Below are positions 41,790 through 52,419 of a DNA stretch of 64,000 nucleotides, one piece after another. The notes under the pieces were generated by a model that was not told the origin of the DNA, did no database searches, and was given only the letters and a program-made list of their open reading frames with translations. Location: assembly GCF_024498255.1 (NCBI RefSeq), contig NZ_CP101808.1, positions 248,001 to 312,000 of the forward strand, read 5' to 3'. Each line of letters opens with the position of its first letter. Position 1 is the first letter of the stretch. Made by a program: the position numbers and the translations under genes. The DNA comes from Mycoplasmopsis equigenitalium. Lineage in GTDB: Bacteria; Bacillota_I; Bacilli_A; Mycoplasmatales; Metamycoplasmataceae.

Positions 41790-43743
41790 CTTTTCTCCTT
41801 TGAAATTTTTTTAAAAGCATAGTATTACTAAATATTTCATCCATTTCTTTTTTCTCTTTTTCTAAGAATTTTATTACAAAATCTGCTTTTAAAATTTCAT
41901 GTTTTTTTGGTTTAGGAACTTTTCCATTAGCTACATCTTTAATATAGTCTAGTAATTGTTGTTGGAATTCACGATCAATTAAGTAGATATAACGGTATTC
42001 CTTGAATACTTTATAGATTAGTAAATTAATACATAATTTTTTAACTTGTTCATCTACGTGACTAAGCGCCCTTTCGCTATCAGAAGTTAGTAACAAGAAT
42101 TTTTCTGATGAAAAGACTATTTTACATTTTGCTAGTGATTGTTGTACTAAATGAAGTTCGTTTTCAGTAAATTGTGCTTGGTCAGTTGCTGTAAAGTCGG
42201 AATACACTATATATTCAATTGAAGAAAATTTTGCTTCATCAGATGTTTTAAGATTTTTATCTCTTTGCAAGAATAAGCTTGTGTAATCTTCAAGAGAGTA
42301 TTTGTTAATATCGCTTTTTTTATTGCGTGACACAAACTTTGTTTTAGGTTTTGATTCGGTTGTGCTTTGTGTTGGTTTTTGTTCTTCATCAACTAAGGGT
42401 TTGGTTTTTTTAGAATTGCTTTCTTTAAGTAAATTTGGTATTTTTACGTTTGGAATTTCAGGCATTTCTGGTGGTTCAGGAAAATTAATTGATCCCTGAA
42501 TATTAATTGATTTTTCAATATCTGTATTTTTATATTTTTCAGTAATTTTTGTAGATTTTTCTTGAATAATATCATTTTTTTGTTCTGTATTATTTATGAA
42601 TTTTTTTAGTGAATCAACTGATTTTGATACCTCTTGTTTTTCTGGCAAACCAAGAGAAATTTCAAGCAACTTCATTTCAAGATACTCAAATGTATTTTCA
42701 ATGTAGTAAAGTTTTTTTAAAATTGAATATAACTCGAAGACATATGTTCTAGCTTCATCAAAATCAATTTTAAAAGTTTCAAGTTGTTCTTTTAATAGGA
42801 CATTTAATAATCCTGTACGGTTAGTAGCCTTGTAAACAACAAAATCTTTTAGCACATCGATTAGGTTATAAATAAGTTTTTCAGTTTCGATTCCAGCCTG
42901 ATGCAAATCTTCGAGTAGGGCAATCAATTCTTTTTTGTTTTTTTCTTTAATGTGGTTAATAATTGCGATTAAGTTATCGTTTGAAACAATACTGAATGCA
43001 TGAACCAATTCATCAAGTTTAATGTTGCGATTACCTAAACTAATCGCATGATCGGCAATTGAAAGCGCATCCCGCATCCCACCAGTTGAAAGTCGAGCAA
43101 TATGTTCTAGGACTTGATTTTCATATGTAATTTTTTCTTTATCAAAAATGTATTTTAATTGCGAAACAATTACTTTTTGACTCATTAATTTGAAGTTGAA
43201 ACGAATTAATCGTGAAAGAATTGTTGAAGGGATTTTTTGTGGGTCGGTTGTTGCTAAAATAAAAACAATGTGTTTTGGTGGTTCCTCTAAAATTTTTAAT
43301 AAACTGTTAAATGCATGATTTGATAGCATGTGCATTTCATCAATAATATAAATTTTATAATCGCCTTCAAAAGGGGCGTTTGAGGCCTTTTCAATTAAAT
43401 CACGCATATCATCAACCGTGTTATTAGAAGCGCCATCAAACTCGACAATATTTAATGAATTATTAACGTTTTCAATACAGTTTTCACAAGGTTCAGGATC
43501 ATCACTATTGCGATGAATGCAATTAAGAGCGCTTGCAAAAATTTTAGCTACTGAAGTTTTTCCCACACCACGGGGTCCTGAAAATAAATAAGCATGTCCG
43601 TGTTTTTTATTAATTAATGAGTTGGTTAAAGCGGTAACAATATTATCTTGCCCCTTTACTTCTTTAAATTTACGCGGACGATATTTTCGATATAAATTGA
43701 TGTGTTCAGTGTTTTGATTGTTATCAGTTTTATTTTTAACCAT
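41779..43743 (-). CDS. dnaX: DNA polymerase III subunit gamma/tau
   Basis: A 654-aa AAA+ clamp-loader subunit. Walker A is SGPRGVGKTS (55-64), with zinc-binding Cys at C75, C86 and C89 (NCIHRN, CENC). Walker B is YIIDEMHML, and the SRC-like arginine-finger region is STILSRLIRFNF. The first 370 residues are the ATPase and collar; the remainder is a low-complexity linker and a tau-like C-terminus. No slippery sequence for a gamma form stood out. An AAGGAGC site precedes ATG 43743. Confidence 0.96.
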   Translation of the reverse strand: MVKNKTDNNQNTEHINLYRKYRPRKFKEVKGQDNIVTALTNSLINKKHGHAYLFSGPRGVGKTSVAKIFASALNCIHRNSDDPEPCENCIENVNNSLNIVEFDGASNNTVDDMRDLIEKASNAPFEGDYKIYIIDEMHMLSNHAFNSLLKILEEPPKHIVFILATTDPQKIPSTILSRLIRFNFKLMSQKVIVSQLKYIFDKEKITYENQVLEHIARLSTGGMRDALSIADHAISLGNRNIKLDELVHAFSIVSNDNLIAIINHIKEKNKKELIALLEDLHQAGIETEKLIYNLIDVLKDFVVYKATNRTGLLNVLLKEQLETFKIDFDEARTYVFELYSILKKLYYIENTFEYLEMKLLEISLGLPEKQEVSKSVDSLKKFINNTEQKNDIIQEKSTKITEKYKNTDIEKSINIQGSINFPEPPEMPEIPNVKIPNLLKESNSKKTKPLVDEEQKPTQSTTESKPKTKFVSRNKKSDINKYSLEDYTSLFLQRDKNLKTSDEAKFSSIEYIVYSDFTATDQAQFTENELHLVQQSLAKCKIVFSSEKFLLLTSDSERALSHVDEQVKKLCINLLIYKVFKEYRYIYLIDREFQQQLLDYIKDVANGKVPKPKKHEILKADFVIKFLEKEKKEMDEIFSNTMLLKKFQRRKDEH

Positions 43744-43846
43744 TTTGCTCCTTCCTACAATTCTAGATTACTTAAAATTATTTTATCATTTAACACCATA
43801 TTTAGTTATTAATCAATATAATATAAAAGGTCTTATTGGAGGCAAA

Positions 43847-45139
43847 ATGAAAATGTTAAATTTAGATTTGAGTACCGCAATTGATGAAGATAAAGTTTTA
43901 GAACATCAAGAACAGGTTAATCAAATTCACAAACAAATTGTAAATAAAACAGGTAAAGGCAATGCTTTTTTAGGCTGATGCGAACTTGTTAATAACTATG
44001 ATAATGATGAATTTAAGAAAATAAAAGCAAAAGCCAAAGAGTGGCAAAAAAATGGTGTTGAAGTTATTGTTTCCATCGGAATCGGTGGTTCTTATTTAGG
44101 AATCAAGGCTGCATACGAATATCTTTATGGACAATATGCAACTCAAAAACCAAAAATTGAGCTTTTATTTGCCGGAAATAGTATTAGTAGTTATGATTTA
44201 ATCAATAAACTTAAATATGTTGAGGATAAAAAGTTTGCAATTAATGTTATTTCGAAATCAGGAACTACACTTGAGCCATCAATTGCTTTTCGTGAATTTC
44301 GTAAATTATTAGAAGCTAAAATTGGTGAGGAAGAAGCAAAAGATTTTATTGTCGCAACCACTGATAAAGCAAAAGGTGTTTTATTTGACTTGGCAACAAA
44401 AAAAGGATATACAAAATTTGTTATTCCTGATGATGTTGGTGGTAGATTTAGTATCTTAACACCTGTTGGGTTATTCCCATTAGCCTGTGCCGGTGTTGAT
44501 ATTGATGCGTTAATGCAAGGAGCAAAAGAAGCACAAAAAGTTTTTTCAAATCCCGATCTTAAACTTAATGATTCATATAAATATGCAGTAACAAGATTTT
44601 TACTAGGTAAAAAATATAAGCTAGAAACACTTGTTACTTATGAACCAAATTGAAGCTTTTTAAGCGAGTGATGAAAACAACTTTTCGCGGAATCAGAAGG
44701 TAAAGAAGGCAAAGGGCTTTTACCATACAGTCTTGTTTATTCGACTGATTTACACTCACTTGGTCAATTTGTTCAAGAAGGAAGTCCGATTTTATTTGAA
44801 ACAATTTTTTGATTGGAAAAACCACGCTTAAATTTTGAAGTTAAAATTAAGGAATCAGAAGATATTGACAAACTTTTCTACTTGAATATGAACAATATTC
44901 ATAATATTAATAAAGCAGCATACGAAGCAACAAGAATGGCGCACTACAAAAATGCGGGAATTCCAAACCTTGTAATTAATATTAAAGAAGCAAATGAGGC
45001 ATCACTAGGATGAATTTTTATGTTCTTTGAATGAGCCTTAGCAATGAGCGCGTATATGCTTGGGGTCAATCCATTTGACCAACCAGGTGTGGAAGTTTAT
45101 AAAACAAATATGTTTAAAATTTTGAAAGGGAATAAATAA
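43847..45139 (+). CDS. pgi: Glucose-6-phosphate isomerase
   Basis: A 430-aa glycolytic enzyme interconverting glucose-6-P and fructose-6-P. Signatures are all present: [10 protein letters not shown] for phosphate binding, [27 protein letters not shown] and [13 protein letters not shown]. The start is ATG 43847 with a TTGGAGGC site. It is the apparently active counterpart of the degenerate paralogue at 6848-8056. The stop overlaps the ppa start (TAATG). Confidence 0.96.
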
Positions 45140-45690
45140 TGCAAAAATATAAAATAATGGTTGAAATTCCTCGTCACTCAGAGATTAAATATGAATACAA
45201 CCGTGCAACAAATGCGATTGAAGTTGATCGAATCTTACGGGATGGATTTAAATATCCTGCAACTTATGGTTTTTTACCACAAGCACTTGACTGAGATGGA
45301 GACGAACTTGATGTTTTAGTTTACAGCGATCGTGATTTTTTACCAGGTACATTTCTTAATGTTCGAATTGTAGGAGCGATGCGAATGATTGACAGTGGTG
45401 AAACTGACACAAAATTAATTGGGGTTCATGCTGATGATTATTTACTTGATGGCATTAACTCACTTAAGGACATACCAAGCAAATGACTAGAAAATGTAAA
45501 ATATTTCTTTAGTCATTATAAAGATTGAAAAGGTAAAGATCTTACTAAAGTGCCAGGTTTCGAAGATGAAAAGTGAGCGTTGGCTGAAATTAATGAATGC
45601 ATTGAATTAATGAATAAATATGGTAAATTACCTAAAAAAGAATTTGTTAAAAAAATGCAAAAAGAACACCCTGAAAAATATACAATCTAA
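45139..45690 (+). CDS. ppa: Inorganic pyrophosphatase (family I)
   Basis: 183 aa. The catalytic motif is [14 protein letters not shown] (canonical DGDPLDV with Glu for Pro), with [15 protein letters not shown] upstream and FFSHYKDWKGKDL downstream. It hydrolyses pyrophosphate to drive biosynthesis. Five Trp codons are TGA. The ATG overlaps the pgi stop by 1 nt, so the genes are translationally coupled. Confidence 0.95.
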
Positions 45691-45718
45691 AAAAACAGCA
45701 AAAACGGCTGTTTTTTTA
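45689..45718 (+). terminator. Terminator of pgi-ppa
   Basis: AAAAACAGC (45691-45699) pairs with GCTGTTTTT (45707-45715), followed by more T residues. It begins at the ppa stop codon. Confidence 0.85.
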
Positions 45719-45778
45719 ATAAAAAATAACTTTTTGCACAGTTTGGCAAAAAGTTATTGCAAGTGTCACAAAGTGATA

Positions 45779-45854
45779 TGGTGCCATCTACAAGACTTGA
45801 ACTTGCGACCCCATCCTTACCATGGATGTGCTCTACCTGCTGAGCTAAGACGGC
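45779..45854 (-). tRNA. tRNA-Thr (anticodon GGT)
   Basis: A 76-nt cloverleaf on the minus strand. The acceptor pairs GCCGTCT with AGATGGC, the CATCC/GGATG anticodon stem encloses loop ATGGTAA (anticodon GGT at 45821-45819), the T-loop is TTCAAGT, and CCA is encoded. It stands alone between ppa and dnaJ. Confidence 0.95.
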
Positions 45855-45905
45855 GTTTATAAGTTTTATTATATAAAAAAATATAATAATTGATGTAAAT
45901 ATTTT

Positions 45906-45932
45906 TTAGCACTTAAAGTGATAGTGTGCTAA
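45906..45932 (+). promoter_or_regulatory. CIRCE element (HrcA operator) at dnaJ
   Basis: TTAGCACTT-N9-GTGTGCTAA; the consensus is TTAGCACTC-N9-GAGTGCTAA, so only one base per arm differs. The right arm overlaps a TAAAAT -10 box (45930-45935). HrcA binding there would block the promoter, which predicts heat-shock induction. Confidence 0.9.
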
Positions 45933-45941
45933 AATTAGGAT

Positions 45942-47045
45942 ATGAGTAAACAAAAAAGAGACTTTTATGAGGTTTTAGGAGTTAGCAAAGATGCGTCGGC
46001 GCGTGAAATCAAAACCGCTTACCGTAAACTTGCTAATTTATATCACCCCGATAAATCAAAAGACCCTGATGCTGAAGAAAAAATGAAGGAAATTAATGAG
46101 GCTTATGATACCTTAATTGATGAAAACAAACGCGCTAATTATGATCGTTTTGGTGACCCAAATGCACAATCAGGTTTTGGCGGTTTTGATGGTTTTGAAG
46201 GGTTTGGTAATTTTGGTGGATTTAGTGGCTTTGGTGATATTTTCGAGAGCTTTTTTAATCAGGCAAATAGTGGGAGCTGAAATAAATCAGGTGCTCGAAA
46301 TTTTGGCGAAGAAATAAGTATCAGTTTTGTTGATTCGATCTTGGGAACTAATATTAAAAAGAAACTTAAAAAATATGAACACTGTAGTGGATGTAATGCA
46401 ACTGGTTATAATTTAAAATCTGAACGTAAAGATTGTTATGAATGTAATGGTAGCGGCGAGATTTTAAAACAGGTTAATTCAATTTTTGGCGTTCAAACAA
46501 AAACATATATTTGTTCAAAATGTGATGGAAATGGTTATCGTTACGAAGAAAAATGTAATATCTGTCACGGTAAAAAATATAGTATTGTTGAAAAAGAAGT
46601 TAATGTTAAAATTCCAGCCGGTGTAAATGATGGAACAAAATTAAGGGTTATTGGTTTTGGCGAATTTAGTCCAGCCGGCAATGGTGATTACATTATGATT
46701 GTTAATGTAAGAGAACATAAATTTTTCAAACGTAAAAACAACGATATTTATGTTGAACTGAAGGTTTCGTTAAAAGATGTATTAACCGAAAAAAATGTTA
46801 AGGTTCCTACTCCACACGGTATTGTTGAAATTAAAATGAAGCGCAATTATACAAACGGAATGGCCGTAACCTTACGTGGTAAAGGGGTAATTACTAATAA
46901 AGGCGATGGTAATTTAATTGCTATTTTAGAAATTATTCACCCCAAATATGACGATAAAACTGAAAGTTTATTGAGATCAGTGCTTGAAAAAGCGCATGAT
47001 GATGTAAATGAAAAATACGCAAAAGACGTTTTAAAAAATAACTAA
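45942..47045 (+). CDS. dnaJ: Chaperone protein DnaJ (type I)
   Basis: A 367-aa Hsp40 co-chaperone of DnaK. The J-domain has HPD at 35-37, followed by a Gly/Phe-rich segment (about 70-110). Four zinc-binding repeats [24 protein letters not shown] and CNICHGKK come next, then the C-terminal substrate-binding domains. It is preceded by CIRCE and a -10 box only 6 nt before ATG, so the transcript is probably leaderless. A second J-type gene is at 53969. Confidence 0.96.
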
Positions 47046-47047
47046 TT

Positions 47048-47080
47048 AATATATGCAAAATCCAATTGCATATATTTTTT
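47048..47080 (+). terminator. dnaJ terminator
   Basis: AATATATGCAA (47048-47058) pairs with TTGCATATATT (47066-47076), followed by T4. The next promoter (-10 at 47086) begins 10 nt later. Confidence 0.85.
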
Positions 47081-47085
47081 TACTT

Positions 47086-47098
47086 TATAATTAATTTT
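47086..47098 (+). promoter_or_regulatory. -10 box of the 47099-48167 transcription unit
   Basis: TATAAT at 47086-47091, 7 nt before ATG 47099. There is no ribosome site; a leaderless mRNA is expected. Confidence 0.55.
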
Positions 47099-47488
47099 AT
47101 GAAATATAACAAGGATAACATCAAAGATCACTGACTTGTTCGTGATAACCCTGCATTACAAGTTAAAATCTCACATTTACTCGCAAAAAACAATCAAAAT
47201 ATTGATGATTTTTTAGTGGAACATGAGTTAGAAAATTTACTAAATATTAAACAATTCGAAGGTTTAAAATGAGCAAAAACTAATCACTTTTTACATTTAT
47301 TTGATGAGATCCGAGTAAATACAAATAGTGAGAATTTGGATTATTTAAGCGAAATTTCTAATGATATTTATGATTTTTTAAAAAGTGAAGAAATCGAATT
47401 TGAAAACACTGGTGATAATAAGCTTGAAAATAATTATGATACAGTTATATACAATGTAAATTACATTCCTTCTGAGGATGAAGAATAG
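47099..47488 (+). CDS. Hypothetical protein upstream of cmk
   Basis: A 129-aa acidic, soluble protein with two TGA Trp codons, free of TAA/TAG from ATG 47099. It is largely helical (VKISHLLAKNNQNIDDFLVE, LENLLNIKQFEGLKWAK) with an acidic C-terminal tail ending SEDEE. I do not recognise a domain. It is the first gene of a unit with cmk and der, 7 nt before the cmk ATG, so a role in cell growth or ribosome assembly is conceivable but unsupported. Confidence 0.7.
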
Positions 47489-47495
47489 GAGCAAG

Positions 47496-48167
47496 ATGGG
47501 TAAGATTAATATTGCAATTGATGGACCAAGCGGTGTAGGGAAGTCGACAATTAGTAAACATATTAGTGAAAATTTGGGTTATAACTTTATTAACAGTGGT
47601 AGTGTTTATCGAGCAGTTGCGCTTTATTTATATCTTAAAAAAATTGATTATAAAAATCAAGAATTAGTAATTCAAAATCTTCCAAATATCAAAATCGAAC
47701 TAGAAAAAGATCGAGTTTTTTTAAATGGTAAAGAAGTAGAAAATCAATTACGTGAACAACATATCTCTCAAATTGCCTCAGTTTCTAGTTCATATCCTAA
47801 AGTACGTGAATTCGTAGTTCGACTAATTCAAAACATTGTAAAAAATAAAAAAGGCTATATTATGGATGGCCGTGATACCACTTTCCGCTTAATGCCAAAT
47901 GCTGAGCTTAAAATATTTTTATGGGCTGATGCTAGTGAGCGTGCTAAAAGACGTTTATTACAAGATAAGGAAATGGGTTTTGTTTCAAATTATGACGAAG
48001 TTTTAAAAAATATTATTGCGCGCGATGAGCAAGATATGAATCGTGAAGTTGACCCATTACATCAGACAAAAGATGCCATTAAAATTGATTGTACTAATTT
48101 AAATAAAGCACAAGTAATTGAAGTTATTACCGAATTAGTAAGGAGCAAGGAAAGTGAAAACAAATAA
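47496..48167 (+). CDS. cmk: Cytidylate kinase
   Basis: 223 aa that phosphorylates CMP/dCMP to the diphosphates. The P-loop is [10 protein letters not shown] (9-18), [14 protein letters not shown] is the NMP-binding segment, and [19 protein letters not shown] carries the family DGRDxxT motif. ATG 47496 has an AATAGGAGC site; the upstream in-frame ATG 47478 lies inside the preceding gene and is less likely. It overlaps der by 14 nt. Confidence 0.95.
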   Translation: MGKINIAIDGPSGVGKSTISKHISENLGYNFINSGSVYRAVALYLYLKKIDYKNQELVIQNLPNIKIELEKDRVFLNGKEVENQLREQHISQIASVSSSYPKVREFVVRLIQNIVKNKKGYIMDGRDTTFRLMPNAELKIFLWADASERAKRRLLQDKEMGFVSNYDEVLKNIIARDEQDMNREVDPLHQTKDAIKIDCTNLNKAQVIEVITELVRSKESENK

Positions 48168-49455
48168 TACGATTGCTTTAATTGGGAAACCAAATGTTGG
48201 TAAAAGTACGCTTTTTAACCGTATTATCGGCAAAAGAAAATCAATTGTTCATGATGAGCCAGGTGTAACAAGGGATCGTTTATATCACAAAGCATCTTGA
48301 ACTAATCATCATTTTTATATTATTGATACTGGTGGAATTCATATTCAAAACGCCGTTTTTCAAAAAGAAATTTTAGCCCAAGCACAAATTGCAATTAATG
48401 ATGCCGCAGTTATTATTTTTGTTTGTGATGCGCGAAGCGAAATTTCGAGTGATGATATTTTTATTATTAATTTATTGCGTAAGTCTGGTAAAAAAATAAT
48501 TTTAGCCCTTAACAAAATGGAAGACGAAAACAATCTTGATTATTCATGATACGGACTTGGTATTGAAGATGTTTTTAAAATATCAGCATTACATGGCCAA
48601 GGAATTGGCGATATGTTAGATTTGGCATGTTCGTTTTTGAGTAATAAAAAAGATGAAGAAGATAATGAATTCAAACTAGCAATTTTAGGAAAACCTAACA
48701 CTGGTAAATCAACACTTTTTAATTTACTTTCACAAAAGGAACGTTCAATTGTTTCTGATGTTGCCGGAACAACAAGAGATAGTGTTGAAGAAACGATTGT
48801 TATCAATAAACAAAAGTATCAAATAATCGATACTGCTGGTTTAATAAAAAAATCAAAGTTAGTTGAGAGTGTTGATCATTACGCTTGATTAAGGGCACAA
48901 GATTCGCTCGAAGACTCTAATTTGTCAATTATTGTTCTTGATGCTACTCAGGAGTTGAGTAATTTTGACTCGCGAATTATTGGTTATGCACTTGAAAATC
49001 AGAAACCAATTATTATTGTCATTAACAAGTGAGATTTAATTGAAAAAGACACGAACACATTACGTGATTTTGAGAAAAAAGTACGAAATAAAATTCACTT
49101 TGTACCTTGGGTGCCAATCGTTTTTATTTCTGCAAAGGAAAATAAAAATGTTAATAAACTAATTGAAAAATTACACCAAGTTCGTACTAATTTGACCCAG
49201 GAAATCGCGCCACGAATCCTTACTAGTTTAATGGTTGAAATGCAAGTTTTTCGTCAACCGAAAGCATTTCAAGGCGGTGTTTTAAGTATTAGTTTGGTCA
49301 AACAGATCAAAGCTAATATTCCAACTTTTAATTTCTATGTCAATAACAAAAAATACCTACACTTTACCTATGAACGTTCAATTGAAAATGAATTGAGAAA
49401 TTCAATTAATCTTGAAGGTTGTCCAATCAAACTCAATTTTATTGACAAGAAATAA
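48154..49455 (+). CDS. der: Ribosome assembly GTPase Der (EngA)
   Basis: 433 aa with two GTPase domains in tandem: GKPNVGKST ... DTGG ... NKME and GKPNTGKST ... DTAG ... NKWD, followed by the KH-like C-terminal domain. Der acts in 50S maturation. The start is GTG 48154 preceded by AAGGAGCAAGG, inside the end of cmk. The cmk-der pair is conserved in Firmicutes and mycoplasmas. The 3-prime end overlaps convergent recU by 17 nt. Confidence 0.96.
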
Positions 49456-49927
49456 TTTTAGCAATAACTGGTATAAAATCAAGAAAACCGGGCAAGATTA
49501 TTTGTAATTTATAACCGTTTTTTTGAATATATTTATAACTAAAACGAGAAGACATAAAATTCAATTTTTCAGCAGAAATTCAGTAAAATTCATTGAAATT
49601 TAAAAAACCAATGATATAAAAACCTAGCCCCTTATGATTAATAATATCCAGCAAATATTCATGTTGGTGTTTTTTAATATTTTTCATTTCAAAATAACTT
49701 TTGGTTGTTGATTTAGCGTCGAATGCGAAAAATTTCCCTTGATATATTCCGTAGTAATCTACAGTACTTTTAGCGCGAATTTTCGCTTTATTTAGTTTGT
49801 GATTTTCTTGCACATTGCCAAAGGAAATATCTAAAAATACACGATGTACAATTGCGAGATTATTGATTTTGTAGTACGTTAAACTGTTGTCAATTATACT
49901 TTCTAAAAATTTGCCATTATTTTTCAT
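49439..49927 (-). CDS. recU: Holliday junction resolvase RecU-like protein
   Basis: 162 aa. RecU features are the N-terminal GKFLESIIDNSLTYY, then KIRAKSTVDYYGIYQGKFFAFDAKST, where the Asp of VDYYG, an acidic residue 13 positions on, and Lys two further form the D-x12-(E/D)-x-K nuclease site. The middle acidic residue is Asp here rather than the usual Glu. FEMKNIKKHQHEYL and FYIIGFLNFNEFYW continue the fold. With RuvAB at 14191-15709 it would complete junction resolution. It starts at ATG 49927, with a TTATAT box just upstream, and overlaps der at its end. Confidence 0.85.
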
Positions 49928-50021
49928 TCCACTATATAATGTCTTAAAAATATACTTTTATTTACTAAAACGAAAAAAAATAGGAAATATCAAATAAAAT
50001 TATTAGTATATTAGGAGGAAT

Positions 50022-50774
50022 ATGACACCAAGAGCAAAATTAATTTTGACTTTCCCACTTTGAATTTGAAGAATGACACGGATTAATAAACGGGCAAGAA
50101 AATATCGTAAAGCACCTGACCTCCACCCACTTCAAAGTCGTCAAGATTTTATTGTTAAGTACGTAACGAAAATGCTAAAAACACTTAATGTTGAAGTTGA
50201 AACAAAAGGGTTGGAAAATTTACATAAATCACCTTGCTTATTAATTCCAAACCATACATCAAATATAGATGTTTTAGCAATTATTTACGCCCTAAGAAAA
50301 CAATCGTTTGAACAGGATGAAGCGAATCGTTTAACTACTTTTATTGCTAAGAAAGAGCTAACCAAAAAACACGTAGTGCGCAATGCGATGTCTTTACTAG
50401 ATACGTTTGTAATTGATCGTAACAAAGCAAAAGAATCGTATGAAATTTCAAAGAATTTTGGGGCCTTTGTCAAAGCAAATAAAACATATGGCGTTATTTT
50501 CCCTGAAGGTACTAGAAGTAAAGATGGCAAAATGAATGAATTTAAATCTGGTGCCTTCGATATTGCAAAAGCCTATTTTTTACCAATTGTGCCAGTGTCA
50601 ATTATTAATGGATTTGGCGCTGATAAATTAAGTCGTCGTGGTAAGCAAAAAATTACAATTATTTTTCATTCAGTAATTAAACCAATGACCTTTGTTTCAC
50701 AAGACCGCAAAAAACTAGCGCAAAGCGTTCAACAAATTGTACAAAACGGAGTTGAAAATTATGATCGAAACTAA
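50022..50774 (+). CDS. plsC: 1-acyl-sn-glycerol-3-phosphate acyltransferase
   Basis: 250 aa making phosphatidic acid. Acyltransferase block I is IPNHTSNID (the HX4D catalytic pair), and block III is FPEGTRSKDG. VPVSIING follows. ATG 50022 (TTAGGAGGAAT site) rather than 50073, because two TGA Trp codons extend the hydrophobic N-terminus (LILTFPLWIW), which would contact the membrane. It heads a unit with scpA and scpB. Confidence 0.92.
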
Positions 50775-51567
50775 GTCAATCAAAATCGAAATCGATGACG
50801 ACAAAAAAATTAGTCCTAATAGCGTCTATACTGATAACCCATACAACATTGAAATTAAGAATTTTAATGGTCCGCTTGATTTATTACTTAATCTAGTTAA
50901 AGATAAAAATATCGATATTATGGAAGTCGATCTTGTTGAGTTGGCAGAAAATTATTTAAGAATTATTAAAAGCGTTCAGGATCGTGACATTAACTTGGCT
51001 AGTGAATATCTAGTTATGGCCGCTACTCTTTTACAAATTAAGGCGCGGAGCTTACTTGAAGAAGACGAAGAAGAAGATGAAGAATTGGCCCAAGACAAAA
51101 AAGAGATTCTTCTCCAAGTGGCTATGTACAAACAGTTCAAAGAACTTACCCCTGTCTTACAAGAGCATGAACTTTCAAGACGCGATATTTTTATTAAAAA
51201 ACCAAGCAATGTTGATGAATTTAAAAAACCAATTGATCGAACAGCGCTAGATGGTAATGGGAATCCAATGACCTTAATCAAAGCGTTGCGTTTAATGTTT
51301 GAACGTGTGCACGCTGTAGCGTTACGTCGTTCAAAAGTAAAAACACTTAAAATTACTGCTAGTGATCAAATTGAACACATCAGAAAACTTTTTCGCGAAA
51401 AAGAAAATGTTACCTTTGAAGATATTTTCTACTTACCAAGTCTCGAGCACTTCGTTATTACTTTAATGGCGCTACTAGAACTTGTTAAAATCCAAGAAAT
51501 TGTTCTTTTTCAAGAAGAAGAATATGGACCAATAACCATTGCTAAAGGAGAAGCGTATGCGGAATAA
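50761..51567 (+). CDS. scpA: Segregation and condensation protein A
   Basis: 268-aa kleisin of the Smc-ScpAB condensin. It has the N-terminal FNGPLDLLLNLVKDKNIDIM motif, an acidic linker (EEDEEEDEEL), and a C-terminal winged helix near VTFEDIFYLPSLEHFVITLM. ATG 50761 follows a GGAGTTGAAAATT site within the end of plsC (14-nt overlap). The next gene, scpB, overlaps by 11 nt. Confidence 0.95.
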   Translation: MIETKSIKIEIDDDKKISPNSVYTDNPYNIEIKNFNGPLDLLLNLVKDKNIDIMEVDLVELAENYLRIIKSVQDRDINLASEYLVMAATLLQIKARSLLEEDEEEDEELAQDKKEILLQVAMYKQFKELTPVLQEHELSRRDIFIKKPSNVDEFKKPIDRTALDGNGNPMTLIKALRLMFERVHAVALRRSKVKTLKITASDQIEHIRKLFREKENVTFEDIFYLPSLEHFVITLMALLELVKIQEIVLFQEEEYGPITIAKGEAYAE

Positions 51568-52129
51568 AATCATTGAAGCACTTTTATATATTCAAGGTGA
51601 TCAAGGTTTAAGTCTTGAACAAATTAAAGAAGTTTTTGATTTAATGACAATTGAAGAAGCTAAAAAAGTTATTAAAGACTTTATTTCATTCTTTAATCAA
51701 CAAGACCGTGGACTTAAGGTTGTTAATTTTAACGACGTTTATAAACTTGCGACTCGTGAAACTGTTCGGGAAGCAGTTGAAAAACTTGTTTCGATTAAAA
51801 GACGAGGAAAACTTACTGCCGGAATGATGGAAGTTGTAGGGATTGTTGCTTACAAACAACCAATTACTCGGGGCGGAATTAGTAAAATTCGTGGGGTTGA
51901 CTCAAACAGTTTGGTACAATCGTTAATTGATAAAAAACTAATTGAAGAAGTTGGTAAATCACCAACACCTGGAACGCCGGCATTATTTGGTGTAACTAAT
52001 AAGTTTTACGATTATTTTAAACTTAAAACATTGTCGGAATTACCTAAATTAGCAGAATTTGAATTTGATGATAATCCTGAAGCAAATGAAGGCATTGATT
52101 TATTTAGTTCGCAACGTCATGACCAATAA
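51557..52129 (+). CDS. scpB: Segregation and condensation protein B
   Basis: 190 aa. Two winged-helix domains: IIEALLYIQGDQGLSLEQI at the start, and LTAGMMEVVGIVAYKQPITR followed by KIRGVDSNSLVQSLIDKKLI, both characteristic of ScpB. ATG 51557 is preceded by AAAGGAGAAGCGT. It forms the condensin accessory complex with ScpA; an smc gene is not in this window. Confidence 0.95.
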   Translation: MRNKIIEALLYIQGDQGLSLEQIKEVFDLMTIEEAKKVIKDFISFFNQQDRGLKVVNFNDVYKLATRETVREAVEKLVSIKRRGKLTAGMMEVVGIVAYKQPITRGGISKIRGVDSNSLVQSLIDKKLIEEVGKSPTPGTPALFGVTNKFYDYFKLKTLSELPKLAEFEFDDNPEANEGIDLFSSQRHDQ

Positions 52130-52153
52130 AAAAACGCAAGACGCGTTTTTTAT
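52128..52153. terminator. Bidirectional terminator between scpB and the Smr gene
   Basis: AAAAACGC (52130-52137) pairs with GCGTTTTT (52143-52150). The scpB stop is at 52127-52129 and the minus-strand Smr stop is at 52150-52152. Confidence 0.8.
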
Positions 52154-52419
52154 TTTCAAACTTCGTATTTACCTTTGTGAATTAATCTATAATTGTAGTT
52201 TTCTTGATCAAGAAAATTTTCTAACGCGGTGCTTAAAGCACCTGTTCCGTGACCTGTAATAAAGATGGCACCATTAAGGCCAATTAGTTTTGTTGCGACA
52301 AAACTAATCATTTCATCAATATACATTCCGTGTAAATCATATTCTGGTAAACCAAAGTTGTATTCGGCGGTAATGTTGGGTTCGTAATAACTAGATTTTT
52401 TTATTTTTCTTTTTGACAT
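52150..52419 (-). CDS. Stand-alone Smr-domain protein
   Basis: 89 aa consisting almost only of an Smr (MutS2 C-terminal) domain: YDLHGMYIDEMISFV carries the DLHG motif and IFITGHGTGALSTALENFL the (H/T)GxG-type motif. Smr domains are nickases or RNA endonucleases; as a free domain its target is unknown. I use ATG 52419, which overlaps the end of mutM by 19 nt; GTG 52428 is an alternative. Confidence 0.85.

Noticed and set aside
41779-43743. Programmed frameshift producing gamma from dnaX
   Set aside because: I did not see a convincing A-rich slippery heptamer followed by a stem-loop at the expected place; several ordinary A-runs exist but nothing decisive.
45620-45862. Plus-strand open frame covering the end of ppa and the tRNA region
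   Set aside because: It overlaps ppa in another frame and runs through the terminator and the antisense of tRNA-Thr; there is no independent support.
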